Assembly (NCBI GenBank): GCA_035384605.1
Contig: DAOOIV010000007.1
Span: forward strand, 50,420-114,419
Direction: 5' to 3'
Length of the DNA stretch: 64,000 nt
Source: Phycisphaerae bacterium
Lineage (GTDB): Bacteria > Planctomycetota > Phycisphaerae > UBA1845 > PWPN01
Positions 32,945 through 43,300 of this stretch are shown in pieces (position 1 is the first letter of the stretch; every line of letters begins with the position of its first letter). The translations under genes and the position numbers were made by a program. Below the pieces are notes generated by a model that had not been told where the DNA came from, did no database searches, and worked only from the letters and a program-made list of their open reading frames with translations.

Positions 32945-33619
32945 CTAGATCTTGTCCTGGAGCCAATACTTCATGATCGCGGTGTACTCATACGCCAAGG
33001 TCGGAAGGATTCTCGCCCTCGCACGCCAGTTGCGGGCGGTCAGCGGTCCTTCCTGTTTGGTGGAAGGTCGGCCCACGAACACGCTGAAATGTGCATATCC
33101 GCCTTTTCGAAAACAGGCCGCAGCCCGGCGACTATGCTCCAGATTGGTGACGATGAGGAACCGATGCGCTGCCGGGTTGATGCCCTCAAGAGCGGCAATG
33201 GACCCTGGGTGGTCAGCAGTAGTGCGAGAGTTCTCATCGACCATAAGGCGGTCGGGGGGAATGCCCATGTTTTCGATCCGGCTCTTCATGACCAGCGCGG
33301 AGACACCGATATTGGAGACGATCACCCTTGGGGCGTATCCCTGCTTGAATAGCTCCGCCGCCCAGATCAGCCGCTCGTCTTCACCGCCAAGGCACACGAT
33401 GTAATCTGCCGCCTGGGGCGGTTGAGTCACATCCAGCAGATCCTGCAACCATCCCGTCAGCGGCGTGAAGACCAGCACGATCAGAATCAGCATGCTCAGC
33501 GCCAGCAACCCGCGGATTCGGCGGTAAGCCCATCCGACGGTTCGACGCCATCGCGGCGCCGCGGGACGAAGCAACCCCGGAGCATCTGCAACGCTACTGT
33601 CCGTCTGAGTCATAATCAT
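32945..33619 (-). CDS. YdcF/ElyC-like DUF218 membrane protein
   Basis: 224 residues. One membrane helix at about 37-57 (GLLALSMLILIVLVFTPLTG), then a DUF218-type domain: ADYIVCLGGEDERLIWAAEL, GYAPRVIVSNIG, ENSRTTADHPGSI, FLIVTNLEHSRRAAACFRKG. The ENSRTT motif with the SxxHSRR pattern is the usual hallmark of this family, which includes E. coli ElyC and SanA, proteins of envelope biogenesis. The usual leader motif is present as LGGEDER. It sits outside the inner membrane. Divergent from the DUF2723 gene. Confidence 0.85.
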   Translation of the reverse strand: MIMTQTDSSVADAPGLLRPAAPRWRRTVGWAYRRIRGLLALSMLILIVLVFTPLTGWLQDLLDVTQPPQAADYIVCLGGEDERLIWAAELFKQGYAPRVIVSNIGVSALVMKSRIENMGIPPDRLMVDENSRTTADHPGSIAALEGINPAAHRFLIVTNLEHSRRAAACFRKGGYAHFSVFVGRPSTKQEGPLTARNWRARARILPTLAYEYTAIMKYWLQDKI

Positions 33620-33724
33620 CGCATGGTCTCCTCGGCCTTACGACCCCACATGGTTGCCGCACTCACAGCCGGCTGCAAGCTGCACACGCTTCCCCAATTC
33701 CATGGCCGCACGTAAGATGCCATC

Positions 33725-35323
33725 ATGGCCGCCAGCATCAACCAGTCCGGCAACCAGCCCAACGCCGAGCAAGAGGCAGGTCGATCCGCTTTCGACACCT
33801 TCGCGGGCTGGCTGCTGGTGTTCCTCGCAAGCTTGTGCCTTTACGCCGCGACGGCCAATCGGGGTGCTCAGTGGCAAGACTCCGGGGAATTCATACTCCG
33901 CATCACCACGGGCGACCTGCTGGGACGCCTGGGACTGGCCCTATCCCATCCGCTGCATTATTGGATCGGCCGTGCGGTCATCGCTCCTCGACTGCTTGAA
34001 CCTGCCTTCGCGATCACCCTGATCAGCAGCCTCGGGGCCGCCCTGGCCGTTGCGGCGGTGTACGGCTGTGTGCGCACGTTGTCAGGCAGTGAACCGGCAG
34101 CGTTTTTTGCCGCGGGCTCGCTTGCAGTGGCCAACACCTTCTGGCATCTGGCCACTATTGCTGAGGTCTACACTCTCAGTGCCGCGCTGCTGGCGGGAGA
34201 GTGCTGGTGCGTGGCGGTCTACGCCAGGCGGGGCAGCCGGTGGGCCGTCTGGGGTATGTGTCTGTTTAACGGCCTTGGCCTGGCGAACCATCTTCAGTCG
34301 GTGTTGACCTTGCCGGTCATCGCGGTGGTGATTCTTCATGGCATAGGGTCGCGGCGATTGAAAACGGGCGACGTTTTAATCGCTTTATGGCTCTGGCTGC
34401 TGGGATCATTGCCATACACGGGGTTGGTGCTTGGGTTGATGGTCCACGGCGCCGACCCGATGAAGACGCTTCAGTCGGCGCTCTTCGGCAATCACTTTTC
34501 GGGGGCGGTCCTCAACGCACGCGCCACCACCCGGATGATGGTGACCGACATCGCTTTCCCTTTGTTGAATTTCCCGAACTTGCTGATCCCGGCCGCACTG
34601 TACGGCCTTGCCGGATATCGACGAGCCGGCGTGCCGAGGCTTGCCTGGCTCGCGATGATCGTCGGACTGGCCATCCACGCCGTTTTTGTCTTGCGGTACG
34701 AGGTTCTTGATCAACATACCTTTTTTCTGCCGATGTACACTTTTCTGGCGATCTTCGGCGGTGTGGGCGCGGCGGCCGTTCTGCAATGGCCGTCCACGCC
34801 GAAGCGCTCGATCCTGTGCACGGCGGCGATTTTTCTGCTGCTCGTGACGCCTTTGCTCAACATTGCGGCCATCACCATGGCAAGACGTGCTCAACTGCTG
34901 GGTCGGTTCGCGCACCGCAAGCCCTATCGCGACGACTATATCTACCTGCTGGTACCCTGGAGCGCCGTTGACCGTTCAGCCGAGCGTATGAGCAATGAGG
35001 CGGTGAGCCTGGCCGGACCGGACGGGTTGATTCTCGTCGAAGACGGCATGGCCCGAAGCGCTGTCGAGTACCGCCGGCTCCAAGCCGGTTTGCCTGGCAT
35101 CCATGTTCGAATGGTACCGGCTGCGGGGCAGCAAGAAGAGTTGGAGAGACTGGCAACGGACGTGCGTGTTGAGGCTCAGGCCGGTCGAGCCGTCGTGCTC
35201 GTTCCTCTCAACCGCGATCAGCCGCGGCTTGCACCGCCGCTGGGCCGGTGGGAACGACATGGCGACCTTTACGTACTTGATGCCGCGGCCGGCACCCCGG
35301 CCTCTGCGGAAACGGCTCCGTGA
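33725..35323 (+). CDS. DUF2723 multi-pass protein (glycosyltransferase-like)
   Basis: 532 residues with about eleven or twelve hydrophobic helices from residue 25 to about 410, then a soluble C-terminal part. The N-terminal signature GAQWQDSGEFILRITTGDLL, followed by SHPLHYWIGR, is that of the DUF2723 family, held to be related to protein O-mannosyltransferases (GT-C fold). The acidic pair in QDSGE would be catalytic in such enzymes. Substrate not shown. No ribosome binding site stands out before the ATG, so the start is tentative. Confidence 0.85.
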   Translation: MAASINQSGNQPNAEQEAGRSAFDTFAGWLLVFLASLCLYAATANRGAQWQDSGEFILRITTGDLLGRLGLALSHPLHYWIGRAVIAPRLLEPAFAITLISSLGAALAVAAVYGCVRTLSGSEPAAFFAAGSLAVANTFWHLATIAEVYTLSAALLAGECWCVAVYARRGSRWAVWGMCLFNGLGLANHLQSVLTLPVIAVVILHGIGSRRLKTGDVLIALWLWLLGSLPYTGLVLGLMVHGADPMKTLQSALFGNHFSGAVLNARATTRMMVTDIAFPLLNFPNLLIPAALYGLAGYRRAGVPRLAWLAMIVGLAIHAVFVLRYEVLDQHTFFLPMYTFLAIFGGVGAAAVLQWPSTPKRSILCTAAIFLLLVTPLLNIAAITMARRAQLLGRFAHRKPYRDDYIYLLVPWSAVDRSAERMSNEAVSLAGPDGLILVEDGMARSAVEYRRLQAGLPGIHVRMVPAAGQQEELERLATDVRVEAQAGRAVVLVPLNRDQPRLAPPLGRWERHGDLYVLDAAAGTPASAETAP

Positions 35324-35709
35324 CGGACCCAGGCAAGCTTCGGCTCAGCACCATATTTCAGCACCGTATTGTCAGAGACCACCCGCCCTGTAATAAACCG
35401 CTTGCAGGAGTGTCCAACAGGCTGAACAAGCAGCGCCCAAGATGAATCATCTCTGCGCCGTGGGTATCGCCATGACGGTCGGCCGGCAGAAGGTGTCGGT
35501 AGTATGTGTTCAGATAATTCCTTTTATGGAAAGCATTTACGATTCCAGTGCGGCGCATGGTGGAAGGGGCTTTGCCGGCGGCGGTTCGGAAAAACGGCCG
35601 GGTTTCTAATGGGCGCAGACCGCCGTAGCGGATAGATTGCGCTTATCCGAGAAAAGGGTTTCTCAGCAATTCAATTCGGTGGGCCACTGAGGAGAAGAAA
35701 GGACGAACC
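35324..35709. other. Intergenic stretch without a recognisable gene
   Basis: About 385 bases upstream of the NfeD-like gene. No frame with a motif. The only clear signal is AAAGGA, the ribosome binding site at 35698-35703. Confidence 0.45.
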
Positions 35710-36426
35710 ATGTTCGAAACCCTGACCCTTCTGGCAGACCATGCACTGTTGTGGGCCGGTCCTGTGCCCATGGCCGCCATCTATATCGTGTCGCTCATCC
35801 TGGGTGGCGGAATGCTGATCGTCTCCTCGATTCTCGGCGGGCATGCCTCCACGGATGTCCAGGTCGACGGCGGCTTTGATTTTTCCGGAGACGTACATAC
35901 CGATCTGCCTGGCGACATGCACGTCGACCCGAGCGGCGGTGCCGAAGGGGCGTTCGACGCCGCCGGTCACGGACACGACTGGCTGTCACTTACCTCGTGG
36001 TTTTCGATCAGTTTTGTGGTCTACTTTCTGGCGGTGTTCGGCCTTGTGGGCACGTCGTTGACCTATTTGTCGAACGTGCAGCCTCATGGCGTGGCCGCTC
36101 TCGCCGTGTTGACCGGGCTCCTGGCCGGACAAGGCGTTCACCACCTGTTGCGATTTCTGCGTCGAACCAGCGGCAACAGTGCACCAGGCATCGCCGAGTA
36201 TGTGAATCGGTCCGCCTGCGTGACGCTGGGCATCAACGGCCATAGCAAGGGTGAAGTCTCCGTGTCCGTGAGAGGCGGCATGCGATTCATCCCCGCGGTC
36301 GCCAGGCAGCCCAACGCCCGTTTCGAGAAGGGAGATCGGGTGGTCATTGTTGCGTTGAACGATGCGACGGCCGAGGTGGTCTCGCACGACGAATACGTTT
36401 CGTCCAAGGGCAGCGAGCCCGTCTGA
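35710..36426 (+). CDS. NfeD/YqiJ-like membrane protein, partner of flotillin
   Basis: 238 residues. Helix at about 17-40, an acidic Asp/Gly/His-rich loop (STDVQVDGGFDFSGDVHTDL), then two helices at about 95-120 and 125-145. The C-terminal part (GIAEYVNRSACVTLGINGHS, KGEVSVSVRGGMRFIPAV, FEKGDRVVIVALNDATAEVV) has the OB-fold character of NfeD C-terminal domains. In bacteria such proteins accompany flotillins in one operon, and here a flotillin starts 21 bases later. They act together in membrane organisation. Confidence 0.85.
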   Translation: MFETLTLLADHALLWAGPVPMAAIYIVSLILGGGMLIVSSILGGHASTDVQVDGGFDFSGDVHTDLPGDMHVDPSGGAEGAFDAAGHGHDWLSLTSWFSISFVVYFLAVFGLVGTSLTYLSNVQPHGVAALAVLTGLLAGQGVHHLLRFLRRTSGNSAPGIAEYVNRSACVTLGINGHSKGEVSVSVRGGMRFIPAVARQPNARFEKGDRVVIVALNDATAEVVSHDEYVSSKGSEPV

Positions 36427-36447
36427 TACCGAAGGAGGACATGCAAC

Positions 36448-37836
36448 ATGCACACACTCATTCTTGCCGCACCGCCCGGAGCGGACAGTTTTCTGGGGCC
36501 GGCACTGATCATCGGCCTCGGCCTGCTGGGCGTGGCGATCGCCATAGCGTTGCTGATCAGCAAACTCATGGTGGTCGGGAACCCCAGTGAAATGCTGGTC
36601 ATCAGCGGCAGGCGATCGGCCCAGGGGCAGGGGTACCGGACGCTCATCGGCGGTCGCACGCTGGTCATTCCGATCATCGAGAAGGTTTCGCGGATCAGCC
36701 TTCGCAACATGCAGGTCGGCCTGGAAGTCAGCGCCCAGTCGGGAGGCGGGAAGATGATTCCGGTAACCGTCACCGGTGTGGCGAACGTGAAAGTATCTTC
36801 GGAGCCCGACCTGCGCGGCAATGCGATCGAGCGATTTCTCGGCGAGCCGATGCAGGAGCTGCAGCGCGTGGCCCGCGAAACGCTGGAAGGCGGCCTGCGG
36901 GCGGTTATCGGCAAGATGACGCCTGAGGAGATTGTCGAAGATCGCGACAAGTTCGTGGCCACGGTCATGCGCGAGGTCACCGACGATTTTCGCAAGCTGG
37001 GGCTGACGATTGACAGCGTGAATATCCAGAACGTCCACGATGCCGAGCAGTACCTGGAATCAATCGCTCGCAAGGCTTCCGCAGAAGTCCGGGCCAGTGC
37101 CCGTCAGTACGAGGCCCAGAAGAAAGCCGACGCCGATATCAAGGAGGCTGAGGCCGACGCTATGGCGAGGAAGGCCCGCGCCGACCGCGACTCGGAAGCC
37201 CGATCGGCGGAGGCTGCCGCTCATCAGAGGGCTGAATCCGCCCGATTGGCTGCCGAGCAGTCCATCGCCGAGGCCGAGAACGCTCTTCGCATTCGCCGCG
37301 CCGAGCTGGCCCGCGAGGCCGAATTGAAAGAGGCCGAAACGCAGAAGGCCGCGGCTGCCAAGGAAGAGGCACGCCTGGTGGCCGCTCAGGTCAAGCCGGC
37401 CATCGCTGCTCGCGACGTGGCCAAGGCCAAGGCCGAAGGCGACGCGGCGCTGATCATGGAAGAGGGCAAAGCCCGTGCCGCCGCGATCGAAACCATCGGC
37501 AAGGCGATCCAAGCGCACCCCGACGCTCTCAAGGTCATGCTCGCCGAGATGATGCCGACCGCGATCCGCGAGATCACCAAGACGGTCGCCAACGTCGAAC
37601 TCGGCAGCGTGACGGTGATCGACGGCGATCAAGGCCGGGCCATCAGCGGCGCCGCCATGGGGCGGGCGCGGATGATCTCCGAATCGCTGGCCACGCTGGA
37701 GGCGGTCATGGGGATCGACCTGCGCAGACTGGCCCACAGCATCGCCGGGAACCTCGGCGGCGGAGACGGCAAGCAGGATACGCCCGCTGCTTCCGCCCAT
37801 GCGGCCACCGCCCCGCCCAAGAAACAGGACCGCTGA
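36448..37836 (+). CDS. Flotillin-like (YqiK/FloT family) band-7 protein
   Basis: 462 residues, AAGGAGG upstream. A membrane-embedded N-terminal helix at about 18-42 (LIIGLGLLGVAIAIALLISK) is followed by the SPFH/band-7 domain (about 45-220: MLVISGRRSAQGQGYRTLIG, VEDRDKFVATVMREVTDDF, GLTIDSVNIQNVHD). A long Ala/Glu coiled coil (about 225-340) with repeats such as KADADIKEAEADAMARKA and a C-terminal oligomerisation part complete it. Length and order match flotillins (450-550 residues). They scaffold membrane microdomains. Its partner is the NfeD-like protein upstream. Confidence 0.94.
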   Translation: MHTLILAAPPGADSFLGPALIIGLGLLGVAIAIALLISKLMVVGNPSEMLVISGRRSAQGQGYRTLIGGRTLVIPIIEKVSRISLRNMQVGLEVSAQSGGGKMIPVTVTGVANVKVSSEPDLRGNAIERFLGEPMQELQRVARETLEGGLRAVIGKMTPEEIVEDRDKFVATVMREVTDDFRKLGLTIDSVNIQNVHDAEQYLESIARKASAEVRASARQYEAQKKADADIKEAEADAMARKARADRDSEARSAEAAAHQRAESARLAAEQSIAEAENALRIRRAELAREAELKEAETQKAAAAKEEARLVAAQVKPAIAARDVAKAKAEGDAALIMEEGKARAAAIETIGKAIQAHPDALKVMLAEMMPTAIREITKTVANVELGSVTVIDGDQGRAISGAAMGRARMISESLATLEAVMGIDLRRLAHSIAGNLGGGDGKQDTPAASAHAATAPPKKQDR

Positions 37837-37906
37837 GCGACGCACGAGATTCACCGGCTTCGTGACGGCGTGTGATGGGTGGACCGCCAATCCGTGACCA
37901 CATGGG

Positions 37907-39700
37907 TCATAGGCCAGGTTGCCTGCCGATCTGTAGAATCCCCCACGCCAGCAGGATGAGGGCGCCGACGGCGAGCCAGCCGAGGATGAACCCGACAAGG
38001 TCCTCGCGGTACCGCCGGAAGAAGCCCTTCCACCGCTCAACGGTGAACCAGCCGGGCAGGTCGAGGAGCACGAGATCCTGGCCGCATTCAGCCGCCAGTT
38101 GACCCTGTCGGTCCGAGGTGTATCGCATTCTATCGAAGAACTCTTCCGTCCGCTCCTGGTCCTCGGGTCGGGTCAGCAGGCTGACAGCGACAAACAAGGT
38201 GAACCCGATCAGCGTTGCCCAGCCGTAGGGTCCGGGCGTCCATTTGTACACCAGCCGAAGCTCGCCGTTTCCGAGGAAGCCCCACAAAGCATCGGACCGG
38301 GCGGCGTTGATCATTCTCACCCACGCTTCGCTGAGGGTCCTGCTGGACGCGTCGGACGGGTCGACACGGCAGGTCATCAGAAAATTCAGTGCGTAGTACG
38401 CGCCGAACGCGGCGATTGTTGCGGTGAACGCGCCATAGCGATTCGCCCGTTTCCACAGGACGCCGCCGAGGAACATGATGCCCATGAAGGCGGCAATGGT
38501 CTCGGTAAAGAGAAACGCGTCCAGTACCCGCTCCACCGTCAGGGCGAACAGAATTCCCAGCCCGGTCAGCGCCAGCCCGGAGAGTCGCCCCACCATGAGC
38601 AGTTCTCTGTCGCCGGCCGCCGGCTTGAGGTAGTGAGCGTAGAGGTTGCGGGTGAACAGGGCTCCTGTGTTGACCATGAAGTTCGAGCAGGTGGACATGT
38701 TGGCCGCCAGGACGCAGGCAACCATCAGCCCCACCAATCCGGGGCCAAGCAGTTCGAGACAGGCGTAGCCGAAGGCATGTTCCGGATCGGGCAGCGAAAT
38801 GCCCCGTTGAAGCACCATCGCCGCGACCACCAGGCCGGTCAGCGCCCAACCGACGGTGCAGAGGCGTTTGACCAGGTTGCCGTACATCTGGCCGATACGG
38901 CCGGCTCGCTCCGTCCTGCCTGTAGCGTTCATGCTCAGGATGTGGGGCTGGGCCGTGATGCCCACCAGCCCGTTGATGGCCAGCATGGCGATCGTGAACG
39001 CGTCAAGGCCGCTGACATCGCTGTAAAGTGTGAAGAAATCGGGCGGAATCGTTGCCCGCATTCCCTGGAAACCGCCGACGGCCGACAGCCCCGCAGGAAT
39101 GAGCAGGAACGACAGCAGGATGATGAGGAAGCCCTGGACGAAATCGGTGTAAGCTGACGCGATCAGCCCGCCGAAGAAACTGTAAAGAATGAAGGTTGCC
39201 GTCATCGCCATGACCACACCGTTGGGCGAGATGATCTGCCCGCCTGTGGCCACGGAGATGATCTTGCCCGCCCCTTTGAGCATGGCCCCCTGGTTGAAGA
39301 CGAAGAACGCGATGGCAAAGACGGTGTAGAGGAGCCCCAGCCTGCGGCCGTAGCGGTCTTCGATAATCTCACCGATGGTCGTGCGGTTGCTGCGGCGGTA
39401 CCACGGGCTCATCAGCCAGTAGAACGGCGTGATGAGCATGTTCTTCCACTGGTACCAGATGGTGGCAAAGCCATGCTGGCAGGAGGCCCCGGTCTGGGCG
39501 ACGGGGTTCTCGGCGTTCGTTCCGGTGCCGAACGCCTGGCCCATCATGACCCACCAGGGCAGTTGGCGGTCGCCGAGGAAGTAACCGCCGCTACTGCGAA
39601 TCTTGCGGGCCATCCAGAGACCGAACGTCACGATGCCCACAAAGTAGACGATCAGAACGATCCAATCCCAGTGGGTGAACCCGGCACTGCCCAAGACCAT
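37907..39700 (-). CDS. Sodium:solute symporter (SSS family)
   Basis: 597 residues with about thirteen membrane helices. The N-terminus (WDWIVLIVYFVGIVTFGLWM, SGGYFLGDRQLPWWVMMGQA) and the following GTGTNAENPV are typical of the SSS family, including the QAFGTGTNAENPV segment where the first sodium site usually lies. A hydrophilic tail (EDQERTEEFFDRMRY) and a final helix (VGFILGWLAVGALILLAWGI) end it. It imports a small organic solute with Na+. The substrate cannot be told from sequence. It stands alone and converges with flotillin. Confidence 0.92.
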   Translation of the reverse strand: MVLGSAGFTHWDWIVLIVYFVGIVTFGLWMARKIRSSGGYFLGDRQLPWWVMMGQAFGTGTNAENPVAQTGASCQHGFATIWYQWKNMLITPFYWLMSPWYRRSNRTTIGEIIEDRYGRRLGLLYTVFAIAFFVFNQGAMLKGAGKIISVATGGQIISPNGVVMAMTATFILYSFFGGLIASAYTDFVQGFLIILLSFLLIPAGLSAVGGFQGMRATIPPDFFTLYSDVSGLDAFTIAMLAINGLVGITAQPHILSMNATGRTERAGRIGQMYGNLVKRLCTVGWALTGLVVAAMVLQRGISLPDPEHAFGYACLELLGPGLVGLMVACVLAANMSTCSNFMVNTGALFTRNLYAHYLKPAAGDRELLMVGRLSGLALTGLGILFALTVERVLDAFLFTETIAAFMGIMFLGGVLWKRANRYGAFTATIAAFGAYYALNFLMTCRVDPSDASSRTLSEAWVRMINAARSDALWGFLGNGELRLVYKWTPGPYGWATLIGFTLFVAVSLLTRPEDQERTEEFFDRMRYTSDRQGQLAAECGQDLVLLDLPGWFTVERWKGFFRRYREDLVGFILGWLAVGALILLAWGILQIGRQPGL

Positions 39701-39923
39701 GCTGCTGCCCGCCTTTCCGCACGAGTGTTTGCCTGCTTGAGCCGCTCGCGGCCGGAGTCCCCAACGGGCAGCCTATAACCGAAGTCTGGCATTGCGTCAG
39801 AGGCCGCAGCCGGGCGCTCGATCGACGCGGACAGAATAACTGATCGGGTTGCCGGGGACCACGTGGCCCGCGTTTTCCGGCCGCTCGACCGCGGAGTGCC
39901 TCATCCGGTATAATCTTGGGCTC

Positions 39924-40256
39924 ATGAATGGAACTTACGGCACAATCCGAAGTCGCGCACTACGGCGGGAGGCCGTCTCGCCGGTGGGGCTGGCGGCTTT
40001 GGTTGCGGCGCTGCACCTGGCGGTATGGACCGGTCGCGTTTCTGCTCGATGGGCAGGTGCTCGACCGGGCGCCTTGGTGATTTGGCGGATGCCGCAGGAC
40101 GCCATTCGGGTTGCGGCCGGCAAATCCGCCCAGCCGCCATCACGTCCGACCCAGACCTACTCGGTCGGACAGCTCGCCTTGGCCGTCGGCATGGCCGTTG
40201 TGACTTTGGCGGGCTGGCTCCACATCATGCGGTTGACCGGCGTACACGACGAATGA
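39924..40256 (+). CDS. Possible small membrane protein
   Basis: 110 residues, ATG at 39924 without a convincing ribosome binding site. The N-terminal half is basic with a hydrophobic patch, and the C-terminal helix (QLALAVGMAVVTLAGWLHIM) could span the membrane. Codon use is only weakly biased. It may be a chance frame in the 690 bases upstream of secA. I include it because no other gene fills that gap. Confidence 0.3.
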   Translation: MNGTYGTIRSRALRREAVSPVGLAALVAALHLAVWTGRVSARWAGARPGALVIWRMPQDAIRVAAGKSAQPPSRPTQTYSVGQLALAVGMAVVTLAGWLHIMRLTGVHDE

Positions 40257-40388
40257 CACCGCCTGCGACCTTTGCCGCAAACCCACGCGAACCGACGAAA
40301 CCCCTCAATCGTGAAACGGATTCTGGACGACGCAAATGACGTTCAACCCCGGCGTAGATGACAGGTCATTGAAGACAACGGTGATGTC

Positions 40389-43300
40389 ATGGTGGACATT
40401 CTGAGTGTTCCCGGCTTGCTGCTGCGAAAGGTTTTCGGAACGCGCAATGAACGCCTCCTCAAACGGCTGGGCATTGTGGCCGACCGTGTTCTGACTCTGG
40501 AAGAGGAAATCCGTCAACTCGCGCCCGAGCAGTTGCGGGCGAAGACCGACGAGTTCAAGAAGCGATTGGCGGACGGCGAACCGGTGGCGTCGGTCCTGCC
40601 GGAAGCCTTCGCCGTGCTTCGCGAGGCGTCCGACCGGGCCCAGAAGCATCGGCACTTCCACTGCCAGGTTATCGGCGGGCAGGTTCTGTACCAGGGCAAC
40701 GTGGCCGAGATGCGGACGGGCGAGGGCAAGACGATCGTCTGCCATCTGGCCGCATACATGAAGTTCCTTCAAGGGAAGAAAGCCCACATTGTCACGGTCA
40801 ACGACTACCTGGTTCGCCGCGATGCCGAGTTCGCCAAGCCGATATTCGAGTTGCTCGGCGCGACCGTGGGCTTCATCCAGGCGCAGGTTGATCCGGGCGG
40901 GCATGAGGGCATCCGCCAAGCGGCCTATGCTTGCGACATCACCTATGGTACCAACAGCGAGTTCGGCTTCGATTACCTGCGCGACAACATGAAGATCCGA
41001 TACGAGGATCAGGTGCAGGGCCGCCTTGACTATGCCATTGTCGACGAGGTGGACTCCATTCTCATCGACGAGGCCCGCACGCCGCTGATCATCAGCGGGC
41101 CCGCCCACGGCGACGTCGGCCGGTACAAGTGGGCAGACAGCATCGCCAGATCGCTGGTACGTCAGCAGCAAAGTCTCAACAACGAGACCGCCCGCCGTAT
41201 CAGTGAGTGGGGCGACAATCCGCCCGAACACTTAAGGGCCAACCCGAAATTCGAGGATGCGATCAAGCGATTCCGCGTCGACCCGTACATGCTGACGGAG
41301 GACGAGGCCGAGGCGATCGGCCACCGTCAGTTGTACGTGGTCCAGCAGGACCGCAAGCAGGTTCAGATCACCCATGAAGGTGTCCAGCGGGCCCAGGACG
41401 AGGCCGGCATCGGCAGCTTCTACGTCGGGGAAAACATGGAGTGTCCGCACCTGATCGAAAACGCGCTGCGGGCCCATGTCGTCTACGAGCGCGACAAGGA
41501 ATACGTGGTCCAGGATCGGCAGGTGATCATCGTCGACGAGTTCACCGGCCGGCTTATGCACGGACGGCAATGGTCCGACGGCCTGCACCAGGCGGTCGAG
41601 GCTAAGGAGGGCGTGCCGGTCAAGGAAGAAACGCAGACCATGGCCACGATCACCATCCAGAACTTCTGCAAACTCTACGAGCATCTCGCGGGCATGACCG
41701 GCACGGCCATGACCGAGTCCGAAGAGTTCATGAAGATCTACAAGCTGGAGGTGGTGGCCATTCCGACGAACCGGCCCGTTAACCGGCTGGATCATAATGA
41801 CCGGATCTACCGCACGTTCAAAAACAAGTACGAAATGATCGTGGAGGAGATCCACGAGATGCACCGCCGCGGCCGTCCGAACGACCCCTTCCTGCTTGCG
41901 GAAGTGTTCAACCGGCTCAAGCCGATTATCCAAGAAACCCCCGACCTTTCCGAAGACCGGCGAAACGAGCAGATCGAGGCCATCGAGCAAGCCCTGCAGC
42001 AGTTTCGCGACGCTGAGAACGGCGACACCCAAGTCACGCGGGCCATGATGGAGACTTACGATCGCGTAATGGGCAATCTGGCAACGGGGCGCCCCATCCT
42101 GGTCGGCACCACCAGCGTCGAGAACTCCGAGAGGCTGTCACAACTGTTGATCAAGACCTACGGGATCGAACACGAGGTTCTGAACGCCAAGAACCACGCT
42201 CGCGAAGCGGAGATCGTGGCCAAGGCCGGGCATCGGCACGAGCCGACCCGCGGGACGGAGAATCTGCCGCTGGGCAATGTCACCATCGCCACGAACATGG
42301 CCGGGCGAGGAACGGACATCAAGCTTGAAGAGGGCGTGGTTTACGGCAAGTGCAAGGTACCGCAGGATGTGCGCACGATGATACCGGAGTACCCTGCGGC
42401 CTCGCTGCGTCTGTTTCCTCCGGGCTCGACCAAGTGCTGCATCAACTGCCCCGAATACAACGCCGCGACGGCCTGCAGCCATTGCTTCAAGCCGAAACTC
42501 GATTCTCGATTCCCGGCGATGGGACGACACATCTGCTCTCTGAACGCCCCCTGCGGTTTGCATATCGTCGGCAGCGAGCGGCATGAGGCCCGGCGGATCG
42601 ACAATCAGCTTCGCGGCCGGGCCGGACGCCAGGGTGACCCGGGGTCAAGCCGGTTCTTCCTTTCGCTCGAAGACGATCTGCTCAAGCTGTTCATGCCCGA
42701 GTGGATGCTCAAGATGATGGAGAGACTGGGGTTCACCGAGGGCGTGAGCCTGGAGGACAAGCGCATCTCGAAGGGCATCGAGCGGGCCCAGAGAAAGGTC
42801 GAGGAGCGCAACTTCTCGATTCGGAAGCATCTGCTCGAGTGGGACGAGCCGATGGATTACCAGCGTCGCGCGTTCTACAAGGAGCGTCAGCAGATTCTGG
42901 AGGGCCGACAGCTCAGCGACCTGATCTGGCGCATGATTGAGGAAACCGTCGAGGAAGCGGTGGCCGACTACCTGGCCGAGGACTATATGGCCCGCCGGAT
43001 CAGCGATTGGTGCAAGAACAATCTCGATGTAGCCATTGATGCCGAGGTTCTTGAGGGCGACGATGCGGCACACCTGCAGCGGATCATTCGCGAAAAAGCC
43101 AAGGACGAGATCCGCGACGCGATCCGCACGTCACTCGGCGAGTACATCGACGAAGAGGAGGGTTCCGCTGCCTGGGACGTTGGTGGTCTGCTGAAGTGGG
43201 CTCAGCGGATGTTTCCGGTGTCGACGACGCAGAACCAGCTTCGGAAGATGACGCCGGCAGAGATTGAGGACCTGCTCACGCAGGCCGCCGATGCTCACTA

